Source of the DNA: Candidatus Solibacter sp.
GTDB lineage: Bacteria; Acidobacteriota; Terriglobia; Bryobacterales; Bryobacteraceae
Length of the DNA: 7,069 nt
Direction of reading: 5' to 3'
Assembly (NCBI GenBank): GCA_017883355.1
Contig: JADGNS010000242.1
Span: forward strand, 1-7,069
Positions 1 through 6,802 of the stretch are shown piece by piece. The notes under the pieces were generated by a model. That model ran no database searches. It saw nothing but the letters and a program-made list of their open reading frames with translations, and had not been told where the DNA came from. Numbering within the stretch: position 1 is the first letter of the stretch; each line of letters opens with the position of its first letter. Position numbers and translations under genes: made by a program.

Positions 1-750
1 CGGACCAAGCAGGCCAGTAATGAGCGCGCGCAGGCCGACCTCGCACGCATGAAACCGCTGCTCGACAAGGCCGAGATCTCACGCCTGCAATACGACGCCT
101 ACCAGGCATCCGCGCGCGTGGCCGAGAGCGAAATGCGCGCGGCCCAGGAGCAGGTGGCTTCGGTGCAACAGAACGCGGGCATTCGCAAGGCGGCGGCGGC
201 GGCGGCGCAATCGCGTGTCGGTATGGCACAGGCCCAGGTGGAGGCGTCGCTGGCCAATCGCAAGCAGGTGGATGTGCGGCGCGCCGAGAGCGGTACCGCC
301 GCCGCCGGTGTCGAGGCCGCGCGCGCCAACCTCGCGGCCGCCGAACTGCAACTCAGCTACACCACGCTGGTGGCCCCGGTGGACGGCGTGATCACCCGCA
401 AGTCGGTGGAGCCGGGACAGATCGTGCAGCCCGGCCAGGGTCTCATGACCATCATTCCATTGCACGACGTGTGGGTCACGGCCAACTTCAAGGAGACGCA
501 ATTGGCCGCGGTGCGTCCCGGGCAGCGCGCCGAAATCAGGGTGGACATGTACTCACTCTCCGTCACCGGCCACGTGGATTCCATCGCCGGCGCCACCGGC
601 AGCCGCCTGAGTCTGCTGCCTCCGGAGAACGCCACGGGTAACTTCGTCAAGGTTGTGCAGCGCATTCCGGTGAAGATCCTGATCGATCAGACGAACGGGC
701 TGGTGCTGCGGCCCGGCATGAACGTGGACGCCACGATCTTCACAAAGTAG
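1..750 (+). CDS. HlyD/EmrA-family efflux adaptor (membrane fusion protein), 5' end missing
   Basis: This is the C-terminal 249 residues of a periplasmic adaptor. The reading frame is open from base 1, so the ATG at 49 is an internal methionine and the N-terminal membrane anchor lies outside the window. Visible residues 1-115 are Ala/Gln/Glu/Arg-rich and heptad-like, as expected for the alpha-helical hairpin. They lead into the second half of the lipoyl domain (APVDGVI at 125-131, then VEPGQIVQPGQ) and a beta-barrel with NFKETQL at 162-168. The segment ATGNFVKVVQRIPVKI (211-226) is characteristic of the EmrA branch. Family members link an inner-membrane transporter, usually a DHA2-type MFS pump such as EmrB, to an outer-membrane channel and expel drugs or toxic lipophiles. 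No transporter follows, because the next gene is convergent, so any partner must be upstream. The substrate cannot be inferred. The family call is firm; the exact subfamily is less so. Confidence 0.93.
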   Translation, partial: RTKQASNERAQADLARMKPLLDKAEISRLQYDAYQASARVAESEMRAAQEQVASVQQNAGIRKAAAAAAQSRVGMAQAQVEASLANRKQVDVRRAESGTAAAGVEAARANLAAAELQLSYTTLVAPVDGVITRKSVEPGQIVQPGQGLMTIIPLHDVWVTANFKETQLAAVRPGQRAEIRVDMYSLSVTGHVDSIAGATGSRLSLLPPENATGNFVKVVQRIPVKILIDQTNGLVLRPGMNVDATIFTK

Positions 751-833
751 AGTAGGGCCGGCCCCCCGGAGCTTTCAGCCGGCGCAGAGCCGCCTGAAAG
801 GCGGCTGCAGGCAAGATTGCCTGCCCCACTTCT
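751..833. repeat. Palindrome-dense convergent intergenic region (REP-like)
   Basis: Nearly the whole gap between two convergent stop codons can fold. GGGCCGGCCC (755-764) is a perfect 10-bp palindrome. GCCGCCT-GAA-AGGCGGC (789-805) is a perfect 7-bp stem with a 3-nt loop, extended by an A-T pair at 788/806. GCAGGCAA-GA-TTGCCTGC (807-824) is a second perfect inverted repeat directly abutting it. CTTTCAG (772-778) and CTGAAAG (794-800) form an alternative pairing that excludes the first hairpin. There is no T-run after any stem on either strand, so a classical intrinsic terminator is not evident, although the stems could still stop or protect transcripts of both genes. Similar sequence is remembered as dispersed in Solibacter-type genomes, but that was not checked here. 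Confidence 0.6.
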
Positions 834-3140
834 TCACACCAGTACGGGAACGGCGGCGGAAGCTTGCTCGATGCGGGCCGTCTCGGCCTCTTTGAGGCGC
901 GCTTTCTCGACTGGAGTGAGCAGCGCGGCCGTTTCAATCAGGCGGAACGCCTCGTCAAGCGAAGCGGTACCGCTGTCGCCGGTGGATTGCGATTGGGCCA
1001 GGGCGAGGGTGATGAGGCAGCTTGCGGCATCGGGGTGCTGCCACGCGCCGAGCAGGTCGGCGGCCTGCCGGGCGAGGGTCTCGGCTTCGGCGAGTTCGCC
1101 CGTGGCCAGACAGGCTTTGGCGAGGAGCGCTTCGGCGCAGGCGATCTCGGGGGCGGGAGCGCAGGGGTGGGCGCGCCAGAGGGCGACCAGTTCGCGGCAA
1201 TCGGCCACGGCGAGATCGGAGCGGCCCGAGATCAGGTGGAGTTCAGCGCGCTCGGCGAGGAAAGCGCGGCGCACGGCGGGGAAGAGCGGTGGTTCCGCGG
1301 GCAGGGCCGCGCGGGCTTCCTCCGGGCGGCCGGTCTGGCGAAGGATGGCGGCCAGCTTGATGCGGTATAGCGCGGCCACGGTCGCGGCGCCGCCCGATTC
1401 GAGATGGGCGATGCCTTCGCGCAGCAGTTCGATGGGGAGTTCGGATTGAACGGTGGGCGAGAGCTCGTCGCCGAGATCGGCGATATCCTCCCAGGCAAGG
1501 TTGCGGCGGGCGGAGGGAATCACGGAGGAGCGGAAGAGCGCGGCGGCGGATCTGGCGGTGTCGAGGCCACCCTCGATTTCCTCCAGATGGAGCTGGCAGA
1601 CGGCCTTGGAGCGCAGCAAGTGGGCGCGCACGGTGAGGAAATTGGATCCGCTGGGAAGCGATTTGAGGGCTTGTTCGATTTCGCCGAGGGCGAAAGCGAA
1701 ATTGCCGTTGTGCTGGTGCGCCTGGGCGAGCATGGTCAAGGTGACCGTGGGCCCGGTAACGTCGCCGCCGTCGATTTTCCGCTTTTCAAGTATCTCCACC
1801 GCAGAGGTGAAGGCAGGGCCTACCGCGGCGACGTGATGGCGGTGGACCGCGGCGCGGAGAAGGCCGGCGCAGACGTTGCCCACCAGGGCGGGGTTGCCGG
1901 CAAACTCGCCTTCGAATTCGAAGCATTTCCGGTAGTGAAACTCGGCGGCGGGCCAATCGTCGACCAGCGCGCAGGCGGAACCCAGGGCCTGGCGACAGAC
2001 GGCGATCATGACCGTGTTGTCCTGGCCGAAGGCGAGCGAGCGGTGGAGCATGGCTTCTTTCAATTCGATTTCTTTGTCAAAGGCCGCCAGCCCGTGGCAG
2101 TCATCGGCCTGCAGGTCCATCTGCATGACGCGTTTCCGGTCGAGCAGCAGGCGGCCGGCGGGGGTCCACAGGATGAGATGGAGGAGCATAGAGCCATCGC
2201 AGTAGCCCAGCGGAATCAGGTTGCCCACGGCCAGGATGCCGGCGATCACGGCGTTGAAGGCAGCGACCCACCACCAGTCCTGCCACGCGGTTCCGGGCAG
2301 GGAAAAGAAGACGGCGAGAAGGACGAGGCAGGTGAGTGCATTGGTGGCGGGGCCGGCGGCGAGCACGGCGATTTCGTTGGCGCGCAGATTGCGATCGGAG
2401 ACCGGGATGGCGCCCATATATCCCCCGCTCTCGAAGAGGCGTCCCGGGTCGAAGCGGAACTGGAAGCGGGAATGGCCCCGCCAGAAGGCAAATGGTCCAA
2501 TGGAGACGATCTGGAGCTTGAAGCCGGCGGCCCAGGCGACGATGGAGTGGCCGGATTCATGCAGCGAGGTATGCACGAGAACAAACACGGAAAACCAGAG
2601 CCACCATTTCCAACCTGGATTCCAGGCGGGCATGCCGTGGCGGTGCGCGTAAACCGCAAACCACGCCTGTAGCGCGAAGGCGGCGAACCACAAGAAGGTG
2701 AAGACGACCGGCTGCGCCTTCGACTTGCGTTTGGCGTTCCAGAAGTCGGTGGTGGGCTTGGTTGGGATGGCAGCGGGCGGTTCGGGGCGCGACGATTTAG
2801 CGGTCAAATAGTGGAGTCCGATGAGGCCGGGGATCATGAGGCCGGGGAATCCACAGAGGAGCAGGACGGAAGTAAAGATGCCGACGGGGCGTGCCCACCG
2901 TTTGTTGCGCTTCAGGCCGGAGGCGGTGATCCAGCAGAGGAGCGACGTGGGCAGAAGGTAGAAGTACGCGGCGGCCATGACGAAGGAAGAGCCGGCCGAG
3001 TTCTGCCCGAAGAGGAACGCGCCCCATAAATCGGCGCACAGGAGGGTGTGGACCACGAAATCGTGGGCGAAGATGAGGAGGAAGCCAAGGGCGTCGAACA
3101 TCCAGCGGATGAGCACGCGGCGGTCGGGCAGGTTTCGCAT
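834..3140 (-). CDS. Membrane protein: M50 (site-2 protease-type) zinc metalloprotease fused to C-terminal TPR-like repeats
   Basis: A 768-residue protein. Hydrophobic segments lie at about 14-34, 51-73, 85-112, 144-165, 179-206, 257-281 and 290-330. The zinc-protease motif HESGH is at 194-198 (H194, E195, H198). It is followed by the M50-typical AAGPATN (261-267) and by the second metal-ligand motif NLIPLGYCDG (307-316; N307, P310, D315), so all expected catalytic residues are present. M50 enzymes cleave transmembrane segments within the membrane, often to release regulators. Residues about 340-768 are soluble, Ala/Leu/Glu-rich paired helices that read as degenerate TPRs (for example 468-499, 506-539, 583-614, 625-659, 665-704), a likely protein-binding platform. 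The N-terminal helices before the protease core and the long TPR tail exceed a minimal M50 enzyme. The start codon is supported by a promoter-like pair placed for leaderless initiation; no Shine-Dalgarno is evident. It lies 106 bp after the lactonase gene and probably has its own transcript. The substrate is unknown. Confidence 0.88.
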   Translation of the reverse strand: MRNLPDRRVLIRWMFDALGFLLIFAHDFVVHTLLCADLWGAFLFGQNSAGSSFVMAAAYFYLLPTSLLCWITASGLKRNKRWARPVGIFTSVLLLCGFPGLMIPGLIGLHYLTAKSSRPEPPAAIPTKPTTDFWNAKRKSKAQPVVFTFLWFAAFALQAWFAVYAHRHGMPAWNPGWKWWLWFSVFVLVHTSLHESGHSIVAWAAGFKLQIVSIGPFAFWRGHSRFQFRFDPGRLFESGGYMGAIPVSDRNLRANEIAVLAAGPATNALTCLVLLAVFFSLPGTAWQDWWWVAAFNAVIAGILAVGNLIPLGYCDGSMLLHLILWTPAGRLLLDRKRVMQMDLQADDCHGLAAFDKEIELKEAMLHRSLAFGQDNTVMIAVCRQALGSACALVDDWPAAEFHYRKCFEFEGEFAGNPALVGNVCAGLLRAAVHRHHVAAVGPAFTSAVEILEKRKIDGGDVTGPTVTLTMLAQAHQHNGNFAFALGEIEQALKSLPSGSNFLTVRAHLLRSKAVCQLHLEEIEGGLDTARSAAALFRSSVIPSARRNLAWEDIADLGDELSPTVQSELPIELLREGIAHLESGGAATVAALYRIKLAAILRQTGRPEEARAALPAEPPLFPAVRRAFLAERAELHLISGRSDLAVADCRELVALWRAHPCAPAPEIACAEALLAKACLATGELAEAETLARQAADLLGAWQHPDAASCLITLALAQSQSTGDSGTASLDEAFRLIETAALLTPVEKARLKEAETARIEQASAAVPVLV

Positions 3141-3148
3141 GGCGCCCC

Positions 3149-3177
3149 AATGTAGCAGGCGCGGACGGGGATTTTAA
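3149..3177 (-). promoter_or_regulatory. Candidate sigma70-type promoter for the M50-TPR gene, leaderless geometry
   Basis: On the minus strand TTAAAA (3172-3177, 4 of 6 matches to TTGACA) and TACATT (3149-3154, 4 of 6 matches to TATAAT) are separated by exactly 17 bp. The -10 ends 8 nt before the ATG at 3140, which would place the transcription start at or within about two bases of the start codon. The intervening bases GGGGCGCC are not a convincing Shine-Dalgarno site. Seen by eye only. Confidence 0.45.
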
Positions 3178-3183
3178 GGCTGA

Positions 3184-3236
3184 CCAAGGTTAGTGGGAGT
3201 TGGATACCGCGAAGACAACGGCCCGCCCCACCTTGG
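3184..3236. other. Imperfect inverted repeat downstream of the lactonase gene
   Basis: CCAAGG-TTAG-TGGG (3184-3197) is complementary to CCCACCTTGG (3227-3236), giving 10 paired bases with a 4-nt bulge and a loop of about 29 nt. It begins 11 bp past the lactonase stop codon on the minus strand, where a terminator or 3' stabilising hairpin would sit. There is no T-run, the loop is long and the arms are imperfect, so the role is doubtful. Confidence 0.25.
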
Positions 3237-3246
3237 ATCTGTTAAC

Positions 3247-4392
3247 TTACTGCGCCGGGACGAAGGCGACGCAGACAGCGGCGAAGGCTTCCAGGATATC
3301 GCCGGTGGGAGTGAGTTTGCCGGTCCTGGGGTCGATACGGAAGACCACCACGTTATCGGAATCCTGGTGGGCGGCGAACAGATAGGCGCCCGTGGGGTCG
3401 ATGGTGAAGTTGCGCGGCGTCTTGCCGCCCGAGGGAGTGCGCTCCACGGGCGTCAGAGTTCCCTTGTCGGCGTTGATGGCGAAGACGCCGATGGTGTTCG
3501 CCCCGCGGGTCGAACTGTAGACGAACTTACCGTTGGGATGGACGGCGATCTCGGCGCCGCTGATGTCCGGCGCGAGATCGGCGGTGGGAGCGGTCTGTAA
3601 CTCTTCGAACTTACCGCCGTCATAGCGGAAGGCGACCACGCTGGCGGTCATCTCTGTCATGACATACGCGTAGCGGCCGTTCGGCGTGAATGCGAGGTGA
3701 CGCGGGCCGGCGCCCTGAGCGATCTTGATGTACGGCGGGTCGTTCGGCGTGAGACCGCCGACTTTGTAGGAGAGAATCTGATCGAGCCCGAGGTCGGGGA
3801 CAAAGACCGATTTGCCGTCCGGGGAGAGCACGGTCTCGTGCGCGTGCGGGCCCGCCTGGCGCTGGCGATTCACGCTGGAGCCCGCGTGTTGCACGAAGGC
3901 CGAGGCTTCGCCGAGCGAGCCATCGTCGTGCACGGGATATTCGGCGACGCTGCCGGAGTTATAGTTGGCGACGAAGAGCCATTTGCCGGAGGGGTCGAGG
4001 GCGAGATGACAGGGACCGCCGCCGCGCGAAGTGACGGTGTTCAGCAACTTCAACTGACCGGTCTTGGTGTCCATGGCAAACGAGCTGACGCTGCCCGCCC
4101 GGGTGCCCTGATAATTGGAGATTTCGTTGACCGCGTAGAGGAACTTGTGGTTCGGGTGGATGGCTAAAAACGAAGGGCTCGTGGTCTCGCCCACCAAGCC
4201 GATGGCGGTGAGTTTCCCGCTGGACGGTTGGAAGCGCCAGGCGTAAATTCCCTTGCTCTTATTGGGTCGCGTGTAAGTGCCGACATAAGCGATGTACTCG
4301 CCTTTGGCGGTCTTGGCTGGTTGCGCGAACCCGCTGGGCAGCAGGCAGGCGAGTGCCGCCGCGGAAAGCAATAACTTCGATATCAGTTTCAT
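3247..4392 (-). CDS. Exported lactonase-family beta-propeller protein (YbhE/6-phosphogluconolactonase-like)
   Basis: A 381-residue protein of the YbhE-type lactonase family (Pfam Lactonase). Residues 1-23 form a Sec signal peptide (MKLISK, hydrophobic core, likely cleavage after GFA). The rest is built of propeller blades with the repeated pattern G-P-H/R-x-L-x-x-x-P-x-G-K/R-x-x-x-V: GGGPCHLALDPSGKWLFV (124-141), GPHAHETVLSPDGKSVFV (181-198), GAGPRHLAFTPNGRYAYV (227-244), then similar blades at 278-305 and 325-353. Length fits the seven-bladed family. E. coli Pgl of this family hydrolyses 6-phosphogluconolactone in the cytosol. The signal peptide here implies an extracytoplasmic substrate, more likely an unphosphorylated sugar lactone. 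The start codon lies 2 bp after the TAA of the preceding gene (TAACTATG), so translation is probably coupled; a weak GGGGG lies about 12 nt upstream. Many family members are annotated from fold alone, so actual lactonase activity is not assured. Confidence 0.88.
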   Translation of the reverse strand: MKLISKLLLSAAALACLLPSGFAQPAKTAKGEYIAYVGTYTRPNKSKGIYAWRFQPSSGKLTAIGLVGETTSPSFLAIHPNHKFLYAVNEISNYQGTRAGSVSSFAMDTKTGQLKLLNTVTSRGGGPCHLALDPSGKWLFVANYNSGSVAEYPVHDDGSLGEASAFVQHAGSSVNRQRQAGPHAHETVLSPDGKSVFVPDLGLDQILSYKVGGLTPNDPPYIKIAQGAGPRHLAFTPNGRYAYVMTEMTASVVAFRYDGGKFEELQTAPTADLAPDISGAEIAVHPNGKFVYSSTRGANTIGVFAINADKGTLTPVERTPSGGKTPRNFTIDPTGAYLFAAHQDSDNVVVFRIDPRTGKLTPTGDILEAFAAVCVAFVPAQ

Positions 4393-4394
4393 AG

Positions 4395-5378
4395 TTACTT
4401 GGCCCCCGATTCGGGAAGAGTATAAAAGTCGTAGGCGATGCGCCAGGTGAATTCCTTGCCGGGCTCGATGCGCATATCGATATAGGCTTCGGGACAGACG
4501 GTGGTGCGGATGGACCAGAATACCAGCTTCGCCAACGGGCGGTCGGAAGTCTGGCGGACGCCGGCGTGCGCCGCGGCATTCTCCACGCGGATATCGTAAT
4601 CCTTCGGCGTATTGCCGAAGCCTTCCAGCGCGGTGTATACCGAGGGACCCTTGGGCAGCTCCTTGAGGTATGTGAACTGAGTGCCGCGGGCCTCGGCGAG
4701 CCCTTTGAGGTCGGCCGCGGCGCGCACTTCGAAGGGGAACTTGACGGTGAAATCGGGTCCGGCGGGCTTGCCGTCGATCATGTAGAAATTGTGTTCGTAA
4801 ACGCTGGTTTCGATGACCTTGGCGCCGGTGTTCTTGAGGCTGTGCTCCAGCACCAGTTGCGGTTTGCCCGCGGTCAGGCGGACGGTCTTCTTATAAAGGT
4901 AGGCGTAGCCCGCCGTGTCGCGCAATTCCTGGGTGAATTCGACGCGGTCGGGGAACTTATCGACGGTCCACTTGCCGGAGTCGGTGATCTCGTAGGTATT
5001 GAACTGGCGAAAGGCTCGTTCTTCCGGCTTGCGGATGGCGCCGACGCCGATCTTGACGAAGCTCTCGCCGGTCTTCACGTCGTTGTAGCCCAGGCCCAGG
5101 CCGTTGGTGAGAAACTCCTCCACCGGGCCCAGGATGGAGTCGTGGAGCTTAGGGTCGTAGCGGTCGAACCACTGGCCGAAGTAGTTGTGGCCCTGGAATT
5201 CGAGGCTGGCGATCTGGCCCGACCAATCGAAGCGGGTGGCGCGGTAGTAGCCCTGCTGCGCGTCGGGCAGGTAGAGTTTGGCGCGGATGGAGCCATTGGA
5301 GATTTCGGCCTGCGGAAAGTCGGCGGCGGCTAAAGTGGCGACAGCCAGCGTGAGTAGAACGGAAAGCTTGTGCATCAT
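4395..5378 (-). CDS. Exported protein of unknown function, galactose-mutarotase-like fold suspected
   Basis: A 327-residue protein with a Sec signal peptide at about 1-19 (basic MMHK, hydrophobic stretch, LAAA before D20). Nothing identifies a named family with certainty. The layout resembles aldose 1-epimerase/mutarotase-fold proteins: an opening ISNGSIRAKLYLPD (26-39), a strand-rich body with RFDWSG (49-54) and a GHNYFGQWFDRY segment (63-74), LEHSLKNTG (177-185) leading to YEHNFYMID (194-202) with H196 where mutarotases carry their key histidine, and CPEAYIDMRIEPGKEF (295-310), where E297 could be the acid/base glutamate ahead of the 'PGxEF/Y' strand. These residue assignments are by analogy only. 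Two adjacent ATGs (5376-5378 and 5373-5375) could start it. GAGG lies 7 nt before the first and 10 nt before the second, and the first is used here. It sits 76 bp after the oxidoreductase gene and 2 bp before the lactonase gene, suggesting a shared sugar-related role. Confidence 0.82.
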   Translation of the reverse strand: MMHKLSVLLTLAVATLAAADFPQAEISNGSIRAKLYLPDAQQGYYRATRFDWSGQIASLEFQGHNYFGQWFDRYDPKLHDSILGPVEEFLTNGLGLGYNDVKTGESFVKIGVGAIRKPEERAFRQFNTYEITDSGKWTVDKFPDRVEFTQELRDTAGYAYLYKKTVRLTAGKPQLVLEHSLKNTGAKVIETSVYEHNFYMIDGKPAGPDFTVKFPFEVRAAADLKGLAEARGTQFTYLKELPKGPSVYTALEGFGNTPKDYDIRVENAAAHAGVRQTSDRPLAKLVFWSIRTTVCPEAYIDMRIEPGKEFTWRIAYDFYTLPESGAK

Positions 5379-5386
5379 GGGGAGTC

Positions 5387-5390
5387 CTCG
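5387..5390 (-). promoter_or_regulatory. Shine-Dalgarno site for the mutarotase-like gene
   Basis: On the minus strand the sequence before the double ATG reads CGAGGACTCCCC. The GAGG core is placed 7 nt before the first ATG. It is the only clear Shine-Dalgarno-like element among the complete genes here, and it belongs to a gene inside the presumed transcript rather than at its start. Confidence 0.5.
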
Positions 5391-5401
5391 AACTCCGGCG
5401 A

Positions 5402-5411
5402 ACCGTACGGT
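5402..5411. other. Perfect 10-bp palindrome ACCGTACGGT in the oxidoreductase/mutarotase-like gap
   Basis: This self-complementary 10-mer lies in the 76-bp spacer between the oxidoreductase stop and the next start. It could be an operator half-region or a chance palindrome. No convincing -35/-10 pair was found beside it, and no terminator was seen in this gap, which favours read-through from the oxidoreductase gene. Confidence 0.25.
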
Positions 5412-5454
5412 ATTGTCTCAGGTTTCACACGGGCGTGCTGCCGCGAGGGGGCGG

Positions 5455-6765
5455 TCAGGCCAGCTTCCAGGGTTTGCGGTAGCGGCGGGTCACGAACTGG
5501 TTGGCGCGCGTGTTGCCGGTAAAGCGCTCGTGCGCGTCGTCCCAATAGAGGCGCTCTCCCGTACGATAGGCGATGTTGGCCAGTAGTCCGCCCTTGGTCA
5601 GGCGGTGGCCGTACTCGATATCGCAGGTGGTGCGCTGCCGCGACTTGATGGAATCCAGGAACTCGCGGATGTGGCCGGGCGAATCCGGAATGGTTGGCGC
5701 CGGGGGCCGGAATGCCTCCTCCTTCTTGCCCTTCACATACACTTCGTAGCGGTTGTAGTTGGTCACCAGGGTGGCGGCGGAACCCTCAAAGACGACGCTG
5801 CTGCCCATGGAGTCGAAGCCCGGGCGCCCCTGCGGATGCAGAGTCCAGGTCAGGATGAGGTTCGGGAATTCGGCGACCACCTCCATCGTGTCGGGAGTTT
5901 CGCCCGCGTCATCCACGCCCCAGCGCCCGCCGGCGGCCGAGACGCTCTTGGGCGCCTTCAGGTCCAGCGCCCACTGGACGACGTCGGTGTAGTGGCACCA
6001 GAAGTCGATCAAATAGCCGCCGGAGTAATCCCAGAAATAGCGGTAGGTGAAATGCGAGCGGAGGGGATTGTAGGGGCGTTTCGGCGCGGGTCCGAGCCAG
6101 AACTCGTAATCGAGCTCGGGCGGCGGCGCGGCGTCGGGCGGCTTACCGAGAGGCTTGTCTCCGGTGGCCAGGGAACAATCGACGTGATGGATTTGGCCAA
6201 GGGCGCCGGAGCGGATCACCTCCACGACGCGCCGGTAGGTGGGGAGATCGTTGTGGATGTGGTTCCCCATTTGAGTGATGCGCTTGTGCTTCAGCGCGGC
6301 GGCGACCATGGCGCGGCCTTCGCCGATGGAGTAGGCCAGCGGTTTCTCCACGAACACGTCCTTGCCCGCCTGGCAGGCATGGATGGCCGGGAGAGCGTGC
6401 CAGTGGTCCGGCGTGGCCACCATGACGGCGTCGAGATCTTTGCGCTCCAGCAGCTTGCGGAAGTCGTGGAACTGGGCGGGCTTGTGTCCTTGCGCCTTCT
6501 CGACGGCGGCAGCGGCGGAATCCAGGTGCTTCTGGTCGAGATCGCACACCGCCGCGGCGGTGACGTCGGGATGCTTCATGAACTCATTGAGCCGCGATGT
6601 CCCCTGGCCGCCCAGGCCGATGAAGCCGACCTGGATCTTATCGCTGGGAGGCGTCGCGGCGTAAGCTCGGGAGGCGGCGGCGAGAGAGATTCCCCCTGCC
6701 ACCAGTTGCACGAAAGTTCTCCGGCTGGCGCCGGGGTGCGGATGGTTGGTTGCGAGTTCGGTCAT
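5455..6765 (-). CDS. Tat-exported Gfo/Idh/MocA-family oxidoreductase
   Basis: A 436-residue protein from the ATG at 6765. The N-terminus carries a twin-arginine signal: SRRTFVQLV (14-22) followed by a mild hydrophobic stretch and ASRAYA-A (31-37), a likely cleavage site. A Rossmann NAD(P)-binding domain follows, with GFIGLGGQG (47-55), CDLD (74-77), VATPDHWH (116-123) and the family signature EKP (140-142). The C-terminal half has GGYLIDFWCHYTD (249-261), corresponding to the family's G-G-x-x-x-D-x-x-x-H-x-x-D pattern with candidate catalytic H258. These enzymes oxidise or epimerise sugars and cyclitols. Tat export implies folding with bound cofactor, as in Zymomonas glucose-fructose oxidoreductase. 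The frame stays open upstream to 6930, but that extension translates the CGCAGAG repeats and would bury the Tat signal, so the inner ATG is preferred. GH109 glycosidases share the fold; the EKP motif favours an oxidoreductase. First gene of a three-gene block; substrate unknown. Confidence 0.92.
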   Translation of the reverse strand: MTELATNHPHPGASRRTFVQLVAGGISLAAASRAYAATPPSDKIQVGFIGLGGQGTSRLNEFMKHPDVTAAAVCDLDQKHLDSAAAAVEKAQGHKPAQFHDFRKLLERKDLDAVMVATPDHWHALPAIHACQAGKDVFVEKPLAYSIGEGRAMVAAALKHKRITQMGNHIHNDLPTYRRVVEVIRSGALGQIHHVDCSLATGDKPLGKPPDAAPPPELDYEFWLGPAPKRPYNPLRSHFTYRYFWDYSGGYLIDFWCHYTDVVQWALDLKAPKSVSAAGGRWGVDDAGETPDTMEVVAEFPNLILTWTLHPQGRPGFDSMGSSVVFEGSAATLVTNYNRYEVYVKGKKEEAFRPPAPTIPDSPGHIREFLDSIKSRQRTTCDIEYGHRLTKGGLLANIAYRTGERLYWDDAHERFTGNTRANQFVTRRYRKPWKLA

Positions 6766-6773
6766 CAGCAGAC

Positions 6774-6802
6774 AGACTAGCGTCAAGTGAAGCGGGCCGC
6801 AA
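6774..6802 (-). promoter_or_regulatory. Candidate promoter of the oxidoreductase block, leaderless geometry
   Basis: On the minus strand TTGCGG (6797-6802) and TAGTCT (6774-6779) are separated by 17 bp. The -10-like hexamer ends 8 nt before the ATG at 6765, the same spacing as the promoter of the M50-TPR gene. No Shine-Dalgarno is visible in the 8 nt (GTCTGCTG). The match to consensus is modest (3 of 6 in each hexamer). The -35 directly abuts the hairpin at 6803-6817. Confidence 0.35.

Noticed and set aside
788..824. Bidirectional rho-independent terminator
   Set aside because: The stems are good but no T-run follows on either strand, so it is reported as a structured repeat instead.
740..937. 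65-codon minus-strand open frame across the convergent spacer
   Set aside because: It translates the palindromic repeat (GQAILPAA-type peptide) and overlaps the ends of both flanking genes in another frame; spurious.
1404..2672. Long plus-strand open frame (422 codons) opposite the M50-TPR gene
   Set aside because: It is Gly/Glu-rich with no recognisable domain and is antisense to a gene with clear catalytic motifs. Long antisense frames are common in GC-rich coding DNA.
3247..4392. Cytosolic 6-phosphogluconolactonase (pgl) of the pentose phosphate pathway
   Set aside because: A clear signal peptide places the protein outside the cytoplasm and no pentose-phosphate genes are nearby, so no gene symbol was given.
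4566..5333. Plus-strand open frame (255 codons) opposite the mutarotase-like gene
   Set aside because: Low-complexity Gly/Ala/Val/Glu composition typical of an antisense shadow. The minus-strand frame has a signal peptide and a ribosome-binding site.
5605..6780. Long plus-strand open frame (391 codons) opposite the oxidoreductase gene
   Set aside because: No family features, and fully explained as the complement of a strongly supported gene with Rossmann and EKP motifs.
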